Below are positions 35,509-45,023 of a DNA stretch of 64,000 nt, piece by piece. Source of the stretch: Hyalangium ruber (GTDB taxonomy: Bacteria > Myxococcota > Myxococcia > Myxococcales > Myxococcaceae); the NCBI RefSeq assembly GCF_034259325.1, contig NZ_JAXIVS010000020.1, positions 1-64,000 of the forward strand. Direction: 5' to 3'. The notes under the pieces were generated by a model that saw only the letters and a list, made by a program, of their open reading frames with translations, had not been told where the DNA came from and ran no database searches. The position numbers and the translations under genes are program-made. The first letter of the stretch is position 1; each line of letters begins with the position of its first letter.

Positions 35509-38500
35509 TCAGAGCGTCAGCCAGTACGCCAGCCCGTTCAGGTCCGCGAGCGACAGGGACACCGAGAGGCTGCGCAGCGGCCGTCCGCTGAAGGGCGTCT
35601 CCCGGACGCCCACGCTCATGCCCACGCGGTCCTGCAGCACCGCGCCGTGGAGTTCCAGCCCCCAGTCGAAGCGCCGCTCGCCATTCCAGTGCAGCGAAGC
35701 CCGAGGCCCCGCGCCCAGGGACACGCCTCCCAGATGCACCGTCGGACGCAGGCCCACGGTGCTGGAGAGCCGGTCCTGGGCGCTCTCGAAGTCGAGGGGC
35801 TCCACCTTGGACAGCAGCGACAGTCGAGGCGAGAGCCTCAGCGCGGGCTCCAACCACGCCACCGCCACGCCGCCATTGGCCGCGTCGAAGGCCACGCGGT
35901 AGGGCAGCAGGTGCATCATCCGCAGCTTCCACGCCCCCGAACCCGGAGGCGGCTCCGCAGGGAGGCTGGAGGGATCCACCTCGAAGCGCGGCAGGGGCCC
36001 GCTGCTCACTTCGCGCCGTGCCAGGAGCTGGCCGGCGGCGAGCCCCAGCCGTACACCCCGCTGCGCCGCGGCGGCCGTCGTCCCCTCGATGGGCTGCTGT
36101 TGCAGTTCCAGCACGGTGGCCCGGTCGATGGCCCTGCGGAGCGTGGTGCCCCACCAACGCGCCGGATCCTGGAGCGCCAGACGCATGTTGCGCTCCTGCC
36201 CCTGGAACCCGTGCGCTCGCAGGCCCGCGAGGAACTCATCGAAGCCGGGGTCGGCCAGGCACAGCGCGTCCGTGTCCCCTTCCCGGCACGGCCGCCGGTG
36301 TGAGCGGGCCGCCTCAAGCGCCGCAACCAGCGGGTCGTCCTCGGGCAGGCCGGAGGCCGTCTCCGTCCAGGCCCAGGCGGGCTCGGCCAGCAGCTCCTTC
36401 GCACGCGCGCGGCTGCCGAGGGCGATCGCCAGCTCCTCGCGGGCGAGCGCGGTAAGGACGTGGCGAGCCCGCTTCGAGGCGTGTACCCCCATCCACTCCG
36501 CGTTGTCGCGCATCATCATCCCCACGCACCGCTGGGTCTGGGGATCCGAGAGCTCCAGGGCGTCCGAGGAGCCAGGGCTTCGCGCCGGCGCGGGCCGGCC
36601 GGTGAAATAAGGATCCTGCGCGGCGCAGCCCTGCACGGACAGCGTATGCACCGCGTCGTACACCCCCGCGTAGTAGTCCAGCTCGCGCAGGGGCCGGTCC
36701 AGGAAGCCTGCGAAGTTGCCAAGCTGTGAGCCCGCCAGGGGCGCGAAGCGCGTGGTGACGAACAAGCGGCGCTCGGGCACTCGGCCCAGCTGGAGCGCCA
36801 GGGCCTGGGCCGACAGTGCCTCCAGGGAGGCCCGGAGCTGCTGGAAGCGGGGCACCAGCCCCGTCAGCGCGCGGATCACCTTCACCCGGTGGGCCAGCAG
36901 GCTCAGGTCCCCAACATGCTCCTGGCCCTCGAACTCCCGCTGTGCCGCCGCCACCTCTGGCTGGAGCAGCTGCTCGCTCGCGGCCTGGAGCAGGGGTTGG
37001 GTGTCCTCCACCTCGAAGAGCGCTCCCTTCGGCAGCTCCTGGAGCCGCGCGCGAGCCTCGCGGGCCAACGCGGAGAGCCGCGGCTCCGGCATGGATTCGA
37101 TCCAGCGGAGCTGCTCGTCCAAGACCGCGTTGGCGAGCAGGTGCGTGGCGGCGCTCAGGCCCCGGCTGTCGCGCAGCGTCTTCAGGAACGCCTCGCGCAG
37201 CTCTCGCTGCTGTGTCTCGGAGATCTCGCTGCGCGAGAGCAGATCCAGCTCTCCGGCGAAGAACTCGATGACGGAGGAGCTCAGCTCCACCCCGTCGCTG
37301 AACGCATCCTGGACGCGCTCCCCCTCTTCGGCCTGCGCTAGCGGTTCGTCCACGTACCGGCGGAACTGACCGCGTGTGTCGACCAGCTTCGACAGGGAGG
37401 TCCCCAGGGACACGAGCTCCTCCACCGACAGCCGCTCGGTCACCTTCGCCGCCTGCGGGGAGTCGGTCAGCAGCGGATCCTCGCCGGGCGCTCCGCGCAA
37501 CGCCGCTGCACAGCGCCCCAGCAGTCCCGGATTCTCCAAGCCGGTCTCCTGCGCCGAGAGCCTCCGCACACAGGAGAGCAACACACGCCCCCGGCGCAGC
37601 CGCTCGGGGACGGACAGAGCACCTCGGGCAGGAGCCTCGGGAAGCCGCGCCTCCAGGACCTGCCCGTGCGCGAGGGAGGACAGCACGGAGTGGACCTCGG
37701 CATAGCGTCGGCCGGACTCCGCCGCGCTCATGAGGAGGCTGCGCGTGGTGCGGTTCCAGTGCATGGCCCGCGCCGTGCGCCCCAGCTCCGAGTTGCGCGC
37801 GGTGGACACCAGCCCGCTGAAGAGTCCCACGCTGCCGGCGATGCTCGCGCTGGACGAAGCCTGAACGGTGGCGCCGGAGGACACGCGCGCCTGGAAGCGG
37901 CGAAAGTCCGGGTCCACGAAGACATAGGAGACGGGGTTCCACAGGCTGGGGCCGCGCCTGGACTCGACCAGCTCGATGGCCAGGCCCACGGGCGCGTTGT
38001 CGAAGACGCCGCCATCCACATAAGGCCTGCGGCACAGCATCAGCTCCTGGCCCGGCGTGGAGCGCGCGGCGCAGGTGAGCCCGGACAGCGGCCGCCCCGC
38101 CTCGGGCCCGGGGCAGGTGCCCTGGCTCACGCGCTGCTCGGTGGGGCACGAGGAAGCGCAGTCGCACAGGTCGCGCGGACTGAATGCCACCGGGAAGGCC
38201 GCGGAGGCGAGCACCGCCTGGCTCACTTGATCCGAGTCCACGGCGTAGCCAGGGGGCTCCGGGTCCTCTCGCTCGCCCAGCATCAACGCGCTGGGCGCCA
38301 GCTCGCCCTGGCTCGGCAACGGCTGATGGCGCAGCCGCACCCGACCGCTGGGCGTCACCTCCAGCGCCAGCGGGACGACGAAGCGCTGGGTCATCGCCGG
38401 CAGCCCCTCGATGTGGCTCACCTCGGGAGTCAGCCGGGTGACGCTGAAGCCCAGGGGCACGCTGCACCCAGGCTGGAAGCGCCGTGCCTCGTTGGGCGTG

Positions 38501-38961
38501 AAGACCTTGGAGCGCAGCTCGGCGATCACCCGCTCCAGCGGGCGGCGGGACAGGAGCCCGTCATCGGCCCGGTAGACGCTGGCATTCTCGGGCAACAGAT
38601 CATCCAGGCCCACCGGCAGCCATGCATCTCGCAGCAGGTTGGCGTCGACGCTGTCATCCGCAGTGGAGTCCGGCGCCTCGCACCAGAGCGCGGCGGCGAG
38701 CAGGGCGTTGATGCTGCCCGCGCTGGCGCCCGTGACGCCGACGAGGTTAGGACGAAACGTGGGGCCTTCCACGGGCTGGGCGCGGGCCAGGCGGAGGAAG
38801 CGCACGGTGCCCCACGTCAGCCCCGCCTCGTAGGCACCCAGGCTCACCCCGCCGCTGATGGTGAGGGCGATGTCATGGGGCGGCGGAGCCTTCTCGGCGG
38901 CGCCCGCCACACACGTCAGCAATCCCCCCAGGACGACCACCCACCGGGCCCAGTACCGCAC
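35509..38961 (-). CDS. Secreted patatin-like phospholipase with beta-rich C-terminus
   Basis: 1150 residues from GTG at 38961 (GGAGG seven bases upstream). Signal peptide WARWVVVLGGLLTCVAGAAE. Patatin domain at 28-350: oxyanion loop SGGVSLGAYEAGL, nucleophile Ser80 in GASAG, and Asp316 in VDGGVFDNAP. A helical region of about 600 residues follows, then a C-terminal 145 residues of alternating hydrophobic strands (GVAVAWLEPALRLSPRLSLL, SLSVSLSLADLNGLAYWLTL) like an outer-membrane beta-barrel with a C-terminal signal. Inferred: a lipase exported and held at the outer membrane. It differs from PlpD-type proteins in having no evident POTRA domain. Confidence 0.8.
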   Translation of the reverse strand: MRYWARWVVVLGGLLTCVAGAAEKAPPPHDIALTISGGVSLGAYEAGLTWGTVRFLRLARAQPVEGPTFRPNLVGVTGASAGSINALLAAALWCEAPDSTADDSVDANLLRDAWLPVGLDDLLPENASVYRADDGLLSRRPLERVIAELRSKVFTPNEARRFQPGCSVPLGFSVTRLTPEVSHIEGLPAMTQRFVVPLALEVTPSGRVRLRHQPLPSQGELAPSALMLGEREDPEPPGYAVDSDQVSQAVLASAAFPVAFSPRDLCDCASSCPTEQRVSQGTCPGPEAGRPLSGLTCAARSTPGQELMLCRRPYVDGGVFDNAPVGLAIELVESRRGPSLWNPVSYVFVDPDFRRFQARVSSGATVQASSSASIAGSVGLFSGLVSTARNSELGRTARAMHWNRTTRSLLMSAAESGRRYAEVHSVLSSLAHGQVLEARLPEAPARGALSVPERLRRGRVLLSCVRRLSAQETGLENPGLLGRCAAALRGAPGEDPLLTDSPQAAKVTERLSVEELVSLGTSLSKLVDTRGQFRRYVDEPLAQAEEGERVQDAFSDGVELSSSVIEFFAGELDLLSRSEISETQQRELREAFLKTLRDSRGLSAATHLLANAVLDEQLRWIESMPEPRLSALAREARARLQELPKGALFEVEDTQPLLQAASEQLLQPEVAAAQREFEGQEHVGDLSLLAHRVKVIRALTGLVPRFQQLRASLEALSAQALALQLGRVPERRLFVTTRFAPLAGSQLGNFAGFLDRPLRELDYYAGVYDAVHTLSVQGCAAQDPYFTGRPAPARSPGSSDALELSDPQTQRCVGMMMRDNAEWMGVHASKRARHVLTALAREELAIALGSRARAKELLAEPAWAWTETASGLPEDDPLVAALEAARSHRRPCREGDTDALCLADPGFDEFLAGLRAHGFQGQERNMRLALQDPARWWGTTLRRAIDRATVLELQQQPIEGTTAAAAQRGVRLGLAAGQLLARREVSSGPLPRFEVDPSSLPAEPPPGSGAWKLRMMHLLPYRVAFDAANGGVAVAWLEPALRLSPRLSLLSKVEPLDFESAQDRLSSTVGLRPTVHLGGVSLGAGPRASLHWNGERRFDWGLELHGAVLQDRVGMSVGVRETPFSGRPLRSLSVSLSLADLNGLAYWLTL

Positions 38962-39046
38962 GACACGCCTCCCGTCTTCTCCAAGGCGCGAGAGTCTACA
39001 CGCCAGCACGCGGAGCCCGCTGGCACACTTCGACGGACCCCGAGGG

Positions 39047-39589
39047 TTACCAGGCCACGAGGTAGGTGCAGCCCGTGTCGTCGTGCTGCCGGCAGGCGCC
39101 CGGCTCATGGGTGACGCGGATGAAGAAGGAGTCCTTGGGCCGGTAGCGCTCCGTCAGGGCATCGATCAACCCCTCATCGAACTCGCACGGATAGGGGTTG
39201 TCGCAGAGGACCCGGCCGCTGCGCTCGCCCGTGGGCGTGTAGTGGTAGCCGCCGATGTTCGACGTGCCCCGGTGGTTCATCTGGTACGCCACGTCGAGCC
39301 CCCGCAGCGCCTCTTCCATGCTGTGGATGGCGGGGAACGGCGCCGTCTCCGGAATCTTCCGGCCCACGGCCCGGACCGTGTTCGGGCCGATCTGCGCCTG
39401 GATGTCCCGAAACGTCTGGAGCACGCTCTCCAGCGGGTACCACGTGTCCTCTCGCAGCGGGCTGATGCCGTTGGCGGCGAGGATTCGCTCCGCCCGGCTC
39501 TGAATGGCCATCATGGCCGCGAGAATCGCGGAGACCGCCTTCCCGAAGACCTCCGTCTGGGTCGGCAGGACGGATTGAGACACGCTCAT
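39047..39589 (-). CDS. Conserved-looking hypothetical protein
   Basis: 180 residues. ATG at 39589 overlaps the stop of the TonB-C gene (ATGA), so they are co-translated. Helical N-terminus (VFGKAVSAILAAMMAIQSRA) and a C-terminal part with GGYHYTPTGERSGRVLCDNP and YPCEFDEG, then HEPGACRQHDDTGC. Four Cys and several His residues are conserved-looking. No family recognised with confidence. There is no signal peptide. Confidence 0.7.
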   Translation of the reverse strand: MSVSQSVLPTQTEVFGKAVSAILAAMMAIQSRAERILAANGISPLREDTWYPLESVLQTFRDIQAQIGPNTVRAVGRKIPETAPFPAIHSMEEALRGLDVAYQMNHRGTSNIGGYHYTPTGERSGRVLCDNPYPCEFDEGLIDALTERYRPKDSFFIRVTHEPGACRQHDDTGCTYLVAW

Positions 39590-39993
39590 GACCCCGTCGA
39601 CCAGGACACGTGGAAGTGAACCTCCAGCGTCGGGGCCGTGTAGCTGTCGGGGAGCGGCTCGAAGGGCGCCGCCTTCTTCACCGCCTTGAGGGCGGCCTCG
39701 TCCCAGCCCTTGGAGCCCGACTCCATCGAGACCAGCGTGGTGACGAGCTTGCCGTCCCGGCCAATCACGGCCTGGACCACGGTGCGCTGGCCGGGCTTCG
39801 GCACGTGCTTGGCGCCCGGCTGCCGGTAGCTGCGGGCGAACCGATCGAAGAGCTTCTTCTGGTAGTCGGTGCTCGTCAGGTTGGCCTGGAAGAAGGTCTG
39901 GAGCTGCGCACGCACCCCCGCGGCCCGGGCGACCGGGGTGAGGAGGAGCGCGAGCGCGACGGTTGCTGAAACGAGGAGATGGAGGCGGGACAT
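39586..39993 (-). CDS. Secreted TonB C-terminal-domain protein
   Basis: 135 residues. Signal peptide MSRLHLLVSATVALALLLTP. The mature part carries VVQAVIGRDGKLVTTLVSME, GWDEAALKAVKKAAPFEPLP and LEVHFHVSW, the TonB C-terminal fold (TonB_C). There is no N-terminal membrane anchor or Pro-rich spacer, so it is not a true energy transducer. Family members of this kind are widespread in myxobacteria. It is divergent from the FGGY kinase. Confidence 0.85.
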   Translation of the reverse strand: MSRLHLLVSATVALALLLTPVARAAGVRAQLQTFFQANLTSTDYQKKLFDRFARSYRQPGAKHVPKPGQRTVVQAVIGRDGKLVTTLVSMESGSKGWDEAALKAVKKAAPFEPLPDSYTAPTLEVHFHVSWSTGS

Positions 39994-40056
39994 GGGTCCA
40001 GCTAGATTGCCCCAACCGCTCCCTGGAGCGCGAGTGACTGGTGACAGGGGAGAATC

Positions 40057-41634
40057 GTGGCGACAGCGGACGGCAAGTCCATCCTGGCCATCGACCTGGG
40101 AACCTCGGCCGTCAAGCTGGCCGTTATTACCCTGCGCGGTGCCATCCTGGCCGGAGAGGTGGAGCCTTATCCCCTCTCCCTGCTGCCCGACGGCGGCGCC
40201 GAGCAGGAACCCCAGGCCTGGTGGGAGGCCATCGTGCGGGCCACGCGGCGGTTGCTGGAGCGTGGCACCGTCGCCGCCAGCGACATCGTCGGCGTCAACT
40301 GCAGCGCCCAGTGGTCCGGCACGGTGGCCGTCGACGAGCAGGGCCAGCCGCTGCGGCCCGCCATCCTCTGGATGGACTCGCGCGGGGGCCGTTACGTCCA
40401 GCGCCTCATCGACGGCTTCCTGCCCATCGAGGGCTATGGCCTGCGCAAGGCGTTTCACTGGCTGCGGCTGACGGGCGGCGCGCCCAGCCTGTCCGGCAAG
40501 GATCCCGTGGGGCACATCCTGTTCCTCCAGCACGAATACCCGGACATCTACCGGCGCACCTACAAGTTCCTCGAGCCCAAGGACTGGCTCAACCTGCGTC
40601 TCACCGGCCGGTTCGCCGCCTCCTTCGACTCCATCACCCTGCACTGGGTGACGGACAACCGGAAGGTGTCCCAGGTGCGCTACGACGAGCGCCTGATGCG
40701 ACAGACGGGCATGCCGCGCGAGAAGCTCCCGGAGCTGCTCCCCGCGGCCTCGGTGATTGGCCCGCTCCAGCCCGAGGCCGCGCGCGAGCTGGGGCTGGGC
40801 GAGCATGTCCAGGTGGTGACGGGCAGCCCGGACATCCTCGCGGCCGCCGTGGGCTCGGGCGCCGTGCGCGACTTCGAGGCCCACCTGTGCATTGGCACCT
40901 CCTCGTGGCTGAGCTGCCACGTGCCCTACAAGAAGGCCGATCCGCTGCACCAGATGGGCACCGTGCCCTCGGCCCTGCCCGGCCGCTACCTGCTGCTCAA
41001 CGAGCAGGACTCCGCCGGAATCTGCCTGACGTTCCTCAAGAACCTGCTCTTCGAGGGAAACGCCCCTCCCACCCAGGACATCTACGCGGCCTTCGAGCGG
41101 GAGGCCTCGCGCGTGCCCGCGGGCAGCGACCGGGTCATCTTCCTCCCCTGGCTCAACGGTGAGCGCTCTCCGGTGGAGGATCGGCTGGTGCGCGGCGCGT
41201 TCTTCAACCAGTCGCTCCAGACGACGCGCGGCCACCTGGTGCGCTCGGTGCTCGAGGGCGTGGCCTATAACGCCCGGTGGCTGCTCACCTACGTGGAGCC
41301 CTTCCTCGGCCGGAAGCTGGAGGGCATCCGCCTCATCGGCGGCGGAGCGCGCTCGCAGCTGTGGTGCCAGATCCTCGCCGATGTGCTGGACCGCCCCATC
41401 CACCAGGTGGACGAGCCCGTGCTGGCCAACGCGCGGGGGGCGGCGCTCCAGGCGGCGGTGGCGCTCGGGCACCTCACGGTGGAGGAGATTCCCCAGCTCG
41501 TCACCATCTCCCGCACCTACACACCCGACGCCCGGAATCGCGGGCTCTACGATGAGTTGTTCCGGGAATTCCTCAACCTCTACAAGAGCAACAAGGCCAT
41601 CTTCGCGCGGCTCAACCGGCCTCGAAGCGATTGA
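40057..41634 (+). CDS. FGGY-family carbohydrate kinase (xylulokinase-like)
   Basis: 525 residues from GTG at 40057 (GGGGAGAATC upstream). [16 protein letters not shown] is the first phosphate-binding strand; [33 protein letters not shown] (catalytic-region Asp) and the C-terminal [20 protein letters not shown] followed by [13 protein letters not shown] are typical FGGY signatures. It should phosphorylate a pentulose or related sugar with ATP. No sugar transporter or isomerase lies nearby, so the substrate is unset. The next gene, an S1P-lyase-like enzyme, begins 45 bases on and may share its transcript. Confidence 0.88.
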   Translation: MATADGKSILAIDLGTSAVKLAVITLRGAILAGEVEPYPLSLLPDGGAEQEPQAWWEAIVRATRRLLERGTVAASDIVGVNCSAQWSGTVAVDEQGQPLRPAILWMDSRGGRYVQRLIDGFLPIEGYGLRKAFHWLRLTGGAPSLSGKDPVGHILFLQHEYPDIYRRTYKFLEPKDWLNLRLTGRFAASFDSITLHWVTDNRKVSQVRYDERLMRQTGMPREKLPELLPAASVIGPLQPEAARELGLGEHVQVVTGSPDILAAAVGSGAVRDFEAHLCIGTSSWLSCHVPYKKADPLHQMGTVPSALPGRYLLLNEQDSAGICLTFLKNLLFEGNAPPTQDIYAAFEREASRVPAGSDRVIFLPWLNGERSPVEDRLVRGAFFNQSLQTTRGHLVRSVLEGVAYNARWLLTYVEPFLGRKLEGIRLIGGGARSQLWCQILADVLDRPIHQVDEPVLANARGAALQAAVALGHLTVEEIPQLVTISRTYTPDARNRGLYDELFREFLNLYKSNKAIFARLNRPRSD

Positions 41635-41678
41635 GGCGCACCGCGCGCGCAACCCTCACCTGCAAGGGACACCCCTCC

Positions 41679-43199
41679 ATGGCGCTGCCTGATCTCGATC
41701 TGCTGTCCCACCTGCCTCCCCGCGTCCTCGCGGTGGCCGAGCGCTACCTCAAGGCCATCCCCATGGTGCGCGAGCGGCTGGAGAAGGAGACCGGCTCGAT
41801 GCTCACCGAGCTGGAAGGCAGCCTGAAGCCCTACCGGGGCGAGGTGCCCACCTTCGATCGTCTCCCCACCCAGGGCCGCACCCGCGAGGAGGTGCTCCAG
41901 GAGTTGCAGCAACTGGAGTCCCGCGAGCACGAGCGCTGGAAGGAGGGGCGCGTCTCGGGCGCCGTCTACCACGGGGAGGAAGACCACATCGCCTTCGTCA
42001 ACCGGGTGTACGCCCTGCACTCCCAGAGCAACCCGCTGCATGCGGACCTGTGGCCCAGCGCCACGAAGTTCGAGGCCGAGGTGGTGGCGATGACGGCGCA
42101 CATGCTGGGCGCCTCCGAGACCAACGCTGGCAAGCCTCCGGAGAAGCACATCTGCGGCTCGCTCTCCTCCGGCGGCACCGAGAGCATCATGCTGGCCATG
42201 AAGACGTACCGGGACTGGGCCCGGGACAAGAAGCGCATCACCCGGCCGGAGATGGTGGCGCCCGCCAGCGCCCACCCGGCGTTCGACAAGGCCGCCCACT
42301 ACTTCGGCATCAAGATGGTGCGGGTGCCCGTGGGGCCGGACTACCGCGCCGACGTGGCGGCGATGCGCAAGGCCCTCACCCGCAACACCATCGTGGTCAT
42401 CGGCTCGGCGCCCTCGTTCCCCCACGGGGTCATCGACCCCATCGAGGAGCTCTCGGAGATGGCGCGCAAGCACGGCTCCGGGTTCCACACGGACGGCTGC
42501 CTGGGCGGCTTCGTGCTGCCGTGGGCGAAGCGGCTCGGCTACGAGGTGCCGCTGTTCGACTTCCGGCTGCCGGGGGTGACGTCCATGTCCGCGGACACGC
42601 ACAAGTTCGGCTACGCGGCCAAGGGCACCTCGGTGGTGCTCTACCGGGGCACCGAGCTGCGCTCCTACCAGTACTTCACGGCCACCGAGTGGTCGGGCGG
42701 CATCTACTTCTCCCCCACCTTCTCGGGCAGCCGGCCGGGCGGCCTCATCGCCGCGGCCTGGGCCACCCTCGTCTCGATGGGCGAGGAGGGCTACCTCGAG
42801 GCCACTCGCCGCATCCTCGAGACGGCGGCGACGATCAAACAAGGGATTCGAGACATCCCCGGTCTCTATGTGCTGGGCAACCCGCTGTTCGTCATCGCCT
42901 TCGGCTCGGACGCGCTGGACATCTACAAGGTGATGGAGCGGATGGGCACCCAGGGCTGGAACCTCAACGGGCTGCACAAGCCCTCGGCGGTACACCTGTG
43001 TGTCACCCTGCGTCACACCCAGCCAGGCGTGGCGGAGCGGTTCCTGGCGGACCTGCGGGCCGCGGTGGAGCATGTCCGCGCACACCCAAGCGAGGAAGGG
43101 ACCATGGCCCCCGTCTACGGCATGGCCGCTACAGTGCCGTTTCGGGGGTTGTTGAGCGACCTGCTCAAGAAGTACATGGACCTGCTGTACAAGGTCTGA
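41679..43199 (+). CDS. PLP-dependent lyase, sphingosine-1-phosphate-lyase-like
   Basis: 506 residues, ATG at 41679 with AAGGGA upstream. Fold-type I PLP enzyme of the group II decarboxylase/S1P lyase group. [57 protein letters not shown] and [17 protein letters not shown] are closest to sphingosine-phosphate lyases. Lys309 in [13 protein letters not shown] should bind PLP. The eukaryotic N-terminal membrane anchor is missing, as in bacterial members such as those of Symbiobacterium and Legionella. Myxobacteria make sphingolipids, so turnover of long-chain base phosphates is plausible. A decarboxylase for another amine is the alternative. Confidence 0.8.
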   Translation: MALPDLDLLSHLPPRVLAVAERYLKAIPMVRERLEKETGSMLTELEGSLKPYRGEVPTFDRLPTQGRTREEVLQELQQLESREHERWKEGRVSGAVYHGEEDHIAFVNRVYALHSQSNPLHADLWPSATKFEAEVVAMTAHMLGASETNAGKPPEKHICGSLSSGGTESIMLAMKTYRDWARDKKRITRPEMVAPASAHPAFDKAAHYFGIKMVRVPVGPDYRADVAAMRKALTRNTIVVIGSAPSFPHGVIDPIEELSEMARKHGSGFHTDGCLGGFVLPWAKRLGYEVPLFDFRLPGVTSMSADTHKFGYAAKGTSVVLYRGTELRSYQYFTATEWSGGIYFSPTFSGSRPGGLIAAAWATLVSMGEEGYLEATRRILETAATIKQGIRDIPGLYVLGNPLFVIAFGSDALDIYKVMERMGTQGWNLNGLHKPSAVHLCVTLRHTQPGVAERFLADLRAAVEHVRAHPSEEGTMAPVYGMAATVPFRGLLSDLLKKYMDLLYKV

Positions 43200-43208
43200 C
43201 CCCTGTTC

Positions 43209-45023
43209 ATGCTCGATCTTCTCTCTCTCTCGCAGGCAGCTCGCGCCATCTCCAGTGAACTCGCCCCCGAGGAGCTGCAGCGCACGCTGCTGCGCATCCT
43301 CCGCGAGGCCACGGGGGCGCAGTACGCCGCGCTCCTGGACTTCAACGCGAGCGAAGGCTGGGTCGTGCTCTGCCAGTCCGCCGGAGAGAGCCGCACCACC
43401 GCCGATCTGCCCGCCACCGTGCTGGCCGAGGCGAGCCAGACCCGGAAGTCGGTCATCCTCTCCAACGCCAGCGCGCAGGCGCCCCACGCCCAGGACTCGG
43501 TGGTTCGCGCGCGCGGCCTGCGCTCGGTGCTGTGCCAGCCCCTCACCCACCGAGGCCGGCAACACGGGCTGCTCTACCTCGAGAGTACGCAGAGCGTGGA
43601 CGCCTTCGGCGAGGCCCGGCAGAGCCTGATCGAGCTGCTCGTGTCCCAGGCCGCGGTGGCGCTGGACAACGCCTACCTGCACCATGACCTGCTCGAGCAG
43701 AGCCGGGCGCATGAGTCGGCCCGCCGCGAGGCCGAGGCCGCGCGCAAGCAGATGCAGGACATCATCGACCACTCGCCGGCCGCCATCTACCTGAAGGACC
43801 GCCTGGGCCGTTACCTCATGGTCAACAGCCTGTTCGAGGCGTTCTATGGCGTGCCGCGCGCGAGGATCGTGGGCCGCAAGGACTCGGAGCTGCTGCCTCC
43901 CGAGAACGCGCAGGCGCTGATGGAGAACGACCTGCGCGTGCTGCTCGCCGGAGAGACGCTCCGCTTCGAGGAGGAGATTCCGCACCACGACGGGCCGCAC
44001 ACCTTCCTCTCGGCGAAGTTCCCGCTGCGCACCGAGGATGGGACGATTCACGCGGTCTGCGGCATCTCCACGGACATCACCGAGCACCGCAAGCGCGCGG
44101 ACCTGGCGCTGCAGAAGGCCAACGAGGAGCTGGAGCAGCGGGTCGCCGAGCGCACGGAGCAGCTGCACGCGGCGCAGCGCGAGCTGCTGGATCGCGCCCG
44201 GCACGCCGGCATGGCGGAGATCGCCAGCAGCATCCTCCACAACCTCGGCAACGCGCTCACGGGCATCAGCGTGAGCAGCGCGCTGCTGCGCGAGCGACTG
44301 CAGACCCTGCCCATCAACTCGCTGGAGCGTGTGGCCAACATGTTCCAGAACCCGCCAGCGGCGCTGGGCGCCTTCCTGGCCGAGGATCCCAAGGCCCGGC
44401 ACCTGCCGGAGTTCCTGGGCAAGCTCCACGCCCGCTTCGTGGAGGAGCGGCAGTCCTTGCTGGATGAGTGTGCCCACCTGGCCACGAAGGTGGAGCACGC
44501 CAACAGCGTCATCGCCACGCAGCAGAACTACGCGCGAACGCGCTTCACGCTGCGCGAGCGGATGCGGCTGCGGGAGCTGGCGGAGGACGCGCTGCGCCTT
44601 TGCGCCGACAGCAACCAGTTCGAGGCGCTGGTCCACCGCGAGTACGGCGAGGAGGAGCCGGAGTTCTACGAGCGCCACGTGGTGGTGCAGATCCTGGTCA
44701 ACCTGATCGCCAACGCGAAGAACGCGGTGCGCGAGCGACTGGACAACGCCCATCCGCGCATCACGGTGACGATCCACCAGGACTCGGAGCGGACCCTGGC
44801 CTCCGTCACGGACAATGGGGTGGGGTTCGACGAGGCCGTCAAGGCGCGGCTGTTCACCTATGGGTTCACCACGCGTCCCCGGGGCCACGGCTTCGGGCTG
44901 CACAGCGCGGCGCTGAGCGCTCAGGCCCTGGGCGGGCACATCGAGGCGCACAGCGAGGGCCCGGGAAAGGGCGCCCGGTTCGAGTTCATCCTGCCGCGCC
45001 AGCGGCTCGACGCTGAGCCCTAG
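43209..45023 (+). CDS. GAF-PAS sensor histidine kinase
   Basis: 604 residues; ATG 9 bases after the previous stop. No membrane span. GAF domain at about 8-165, a PAS domain at about 190-300 (IIDHSPAAIYLKDRLGRYLM), a coiled coil, then a kinase core with His344 in SSILHNLGNALTGI, an N-box (ILVNLIANAKNAV), DNGVGF and GFGLH. The H-box HNLGN is a variant shared by many stand-alone soluble kinases. No receiver or response regulator is encoded next to it. It may follow the S1P-lyase gene on one transcript. The stop TAG overlaps the stop of the convergent gene in the word CTAG. Confidence 0.9.
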   Translation: MLDLLSLSQAARAISSELAPEELQRTLLRILREATGAQYAALLDFNASEGWVVLCQSAGESRTTADLPATVLAEASQTRKSVILSNASAQAPHAQDSVVRARGLRSVLCQPLTHRGRQHGLLYLESTQSVDAFGEARQSLIELLVSQAAVALDNAYLHHDLLEQSRAHESARREAEAARKQMQDIIDHSPAAIYLKDRLGRYLMVNSLFEAFYGVPRARIVGRKDSELLPPENAQALMENDLRVLLAGETLRFEEEIPHHDGPHTFLSAKFPLRTEDGTIHAVCGISTDITEHRKRADLALQKANEELEQRVAERTEQLHAAQRELLDRARHAGMAEIASSILHNLGNALTGISVSSALLRERLQTLPINSLERVANMFQNPPAALGAFLAEDPKARHLPEFLGKLHARFVEERQSLLDECAHLATKVEHANSVIATQQNYARTRFTLRERMRLRELAEDALRLCADSNQFEALVHREYGEEEPEFYERHVVVQILVNLIANAKNAVRERLDNAHPRITVTIHQDSERTLASVTDNGVGFDEAVKARLFTYGFTTRPRGHGFGLHSAALSAQALGGHIEAHSEGPGKGARFEFILPRQRLDAEP

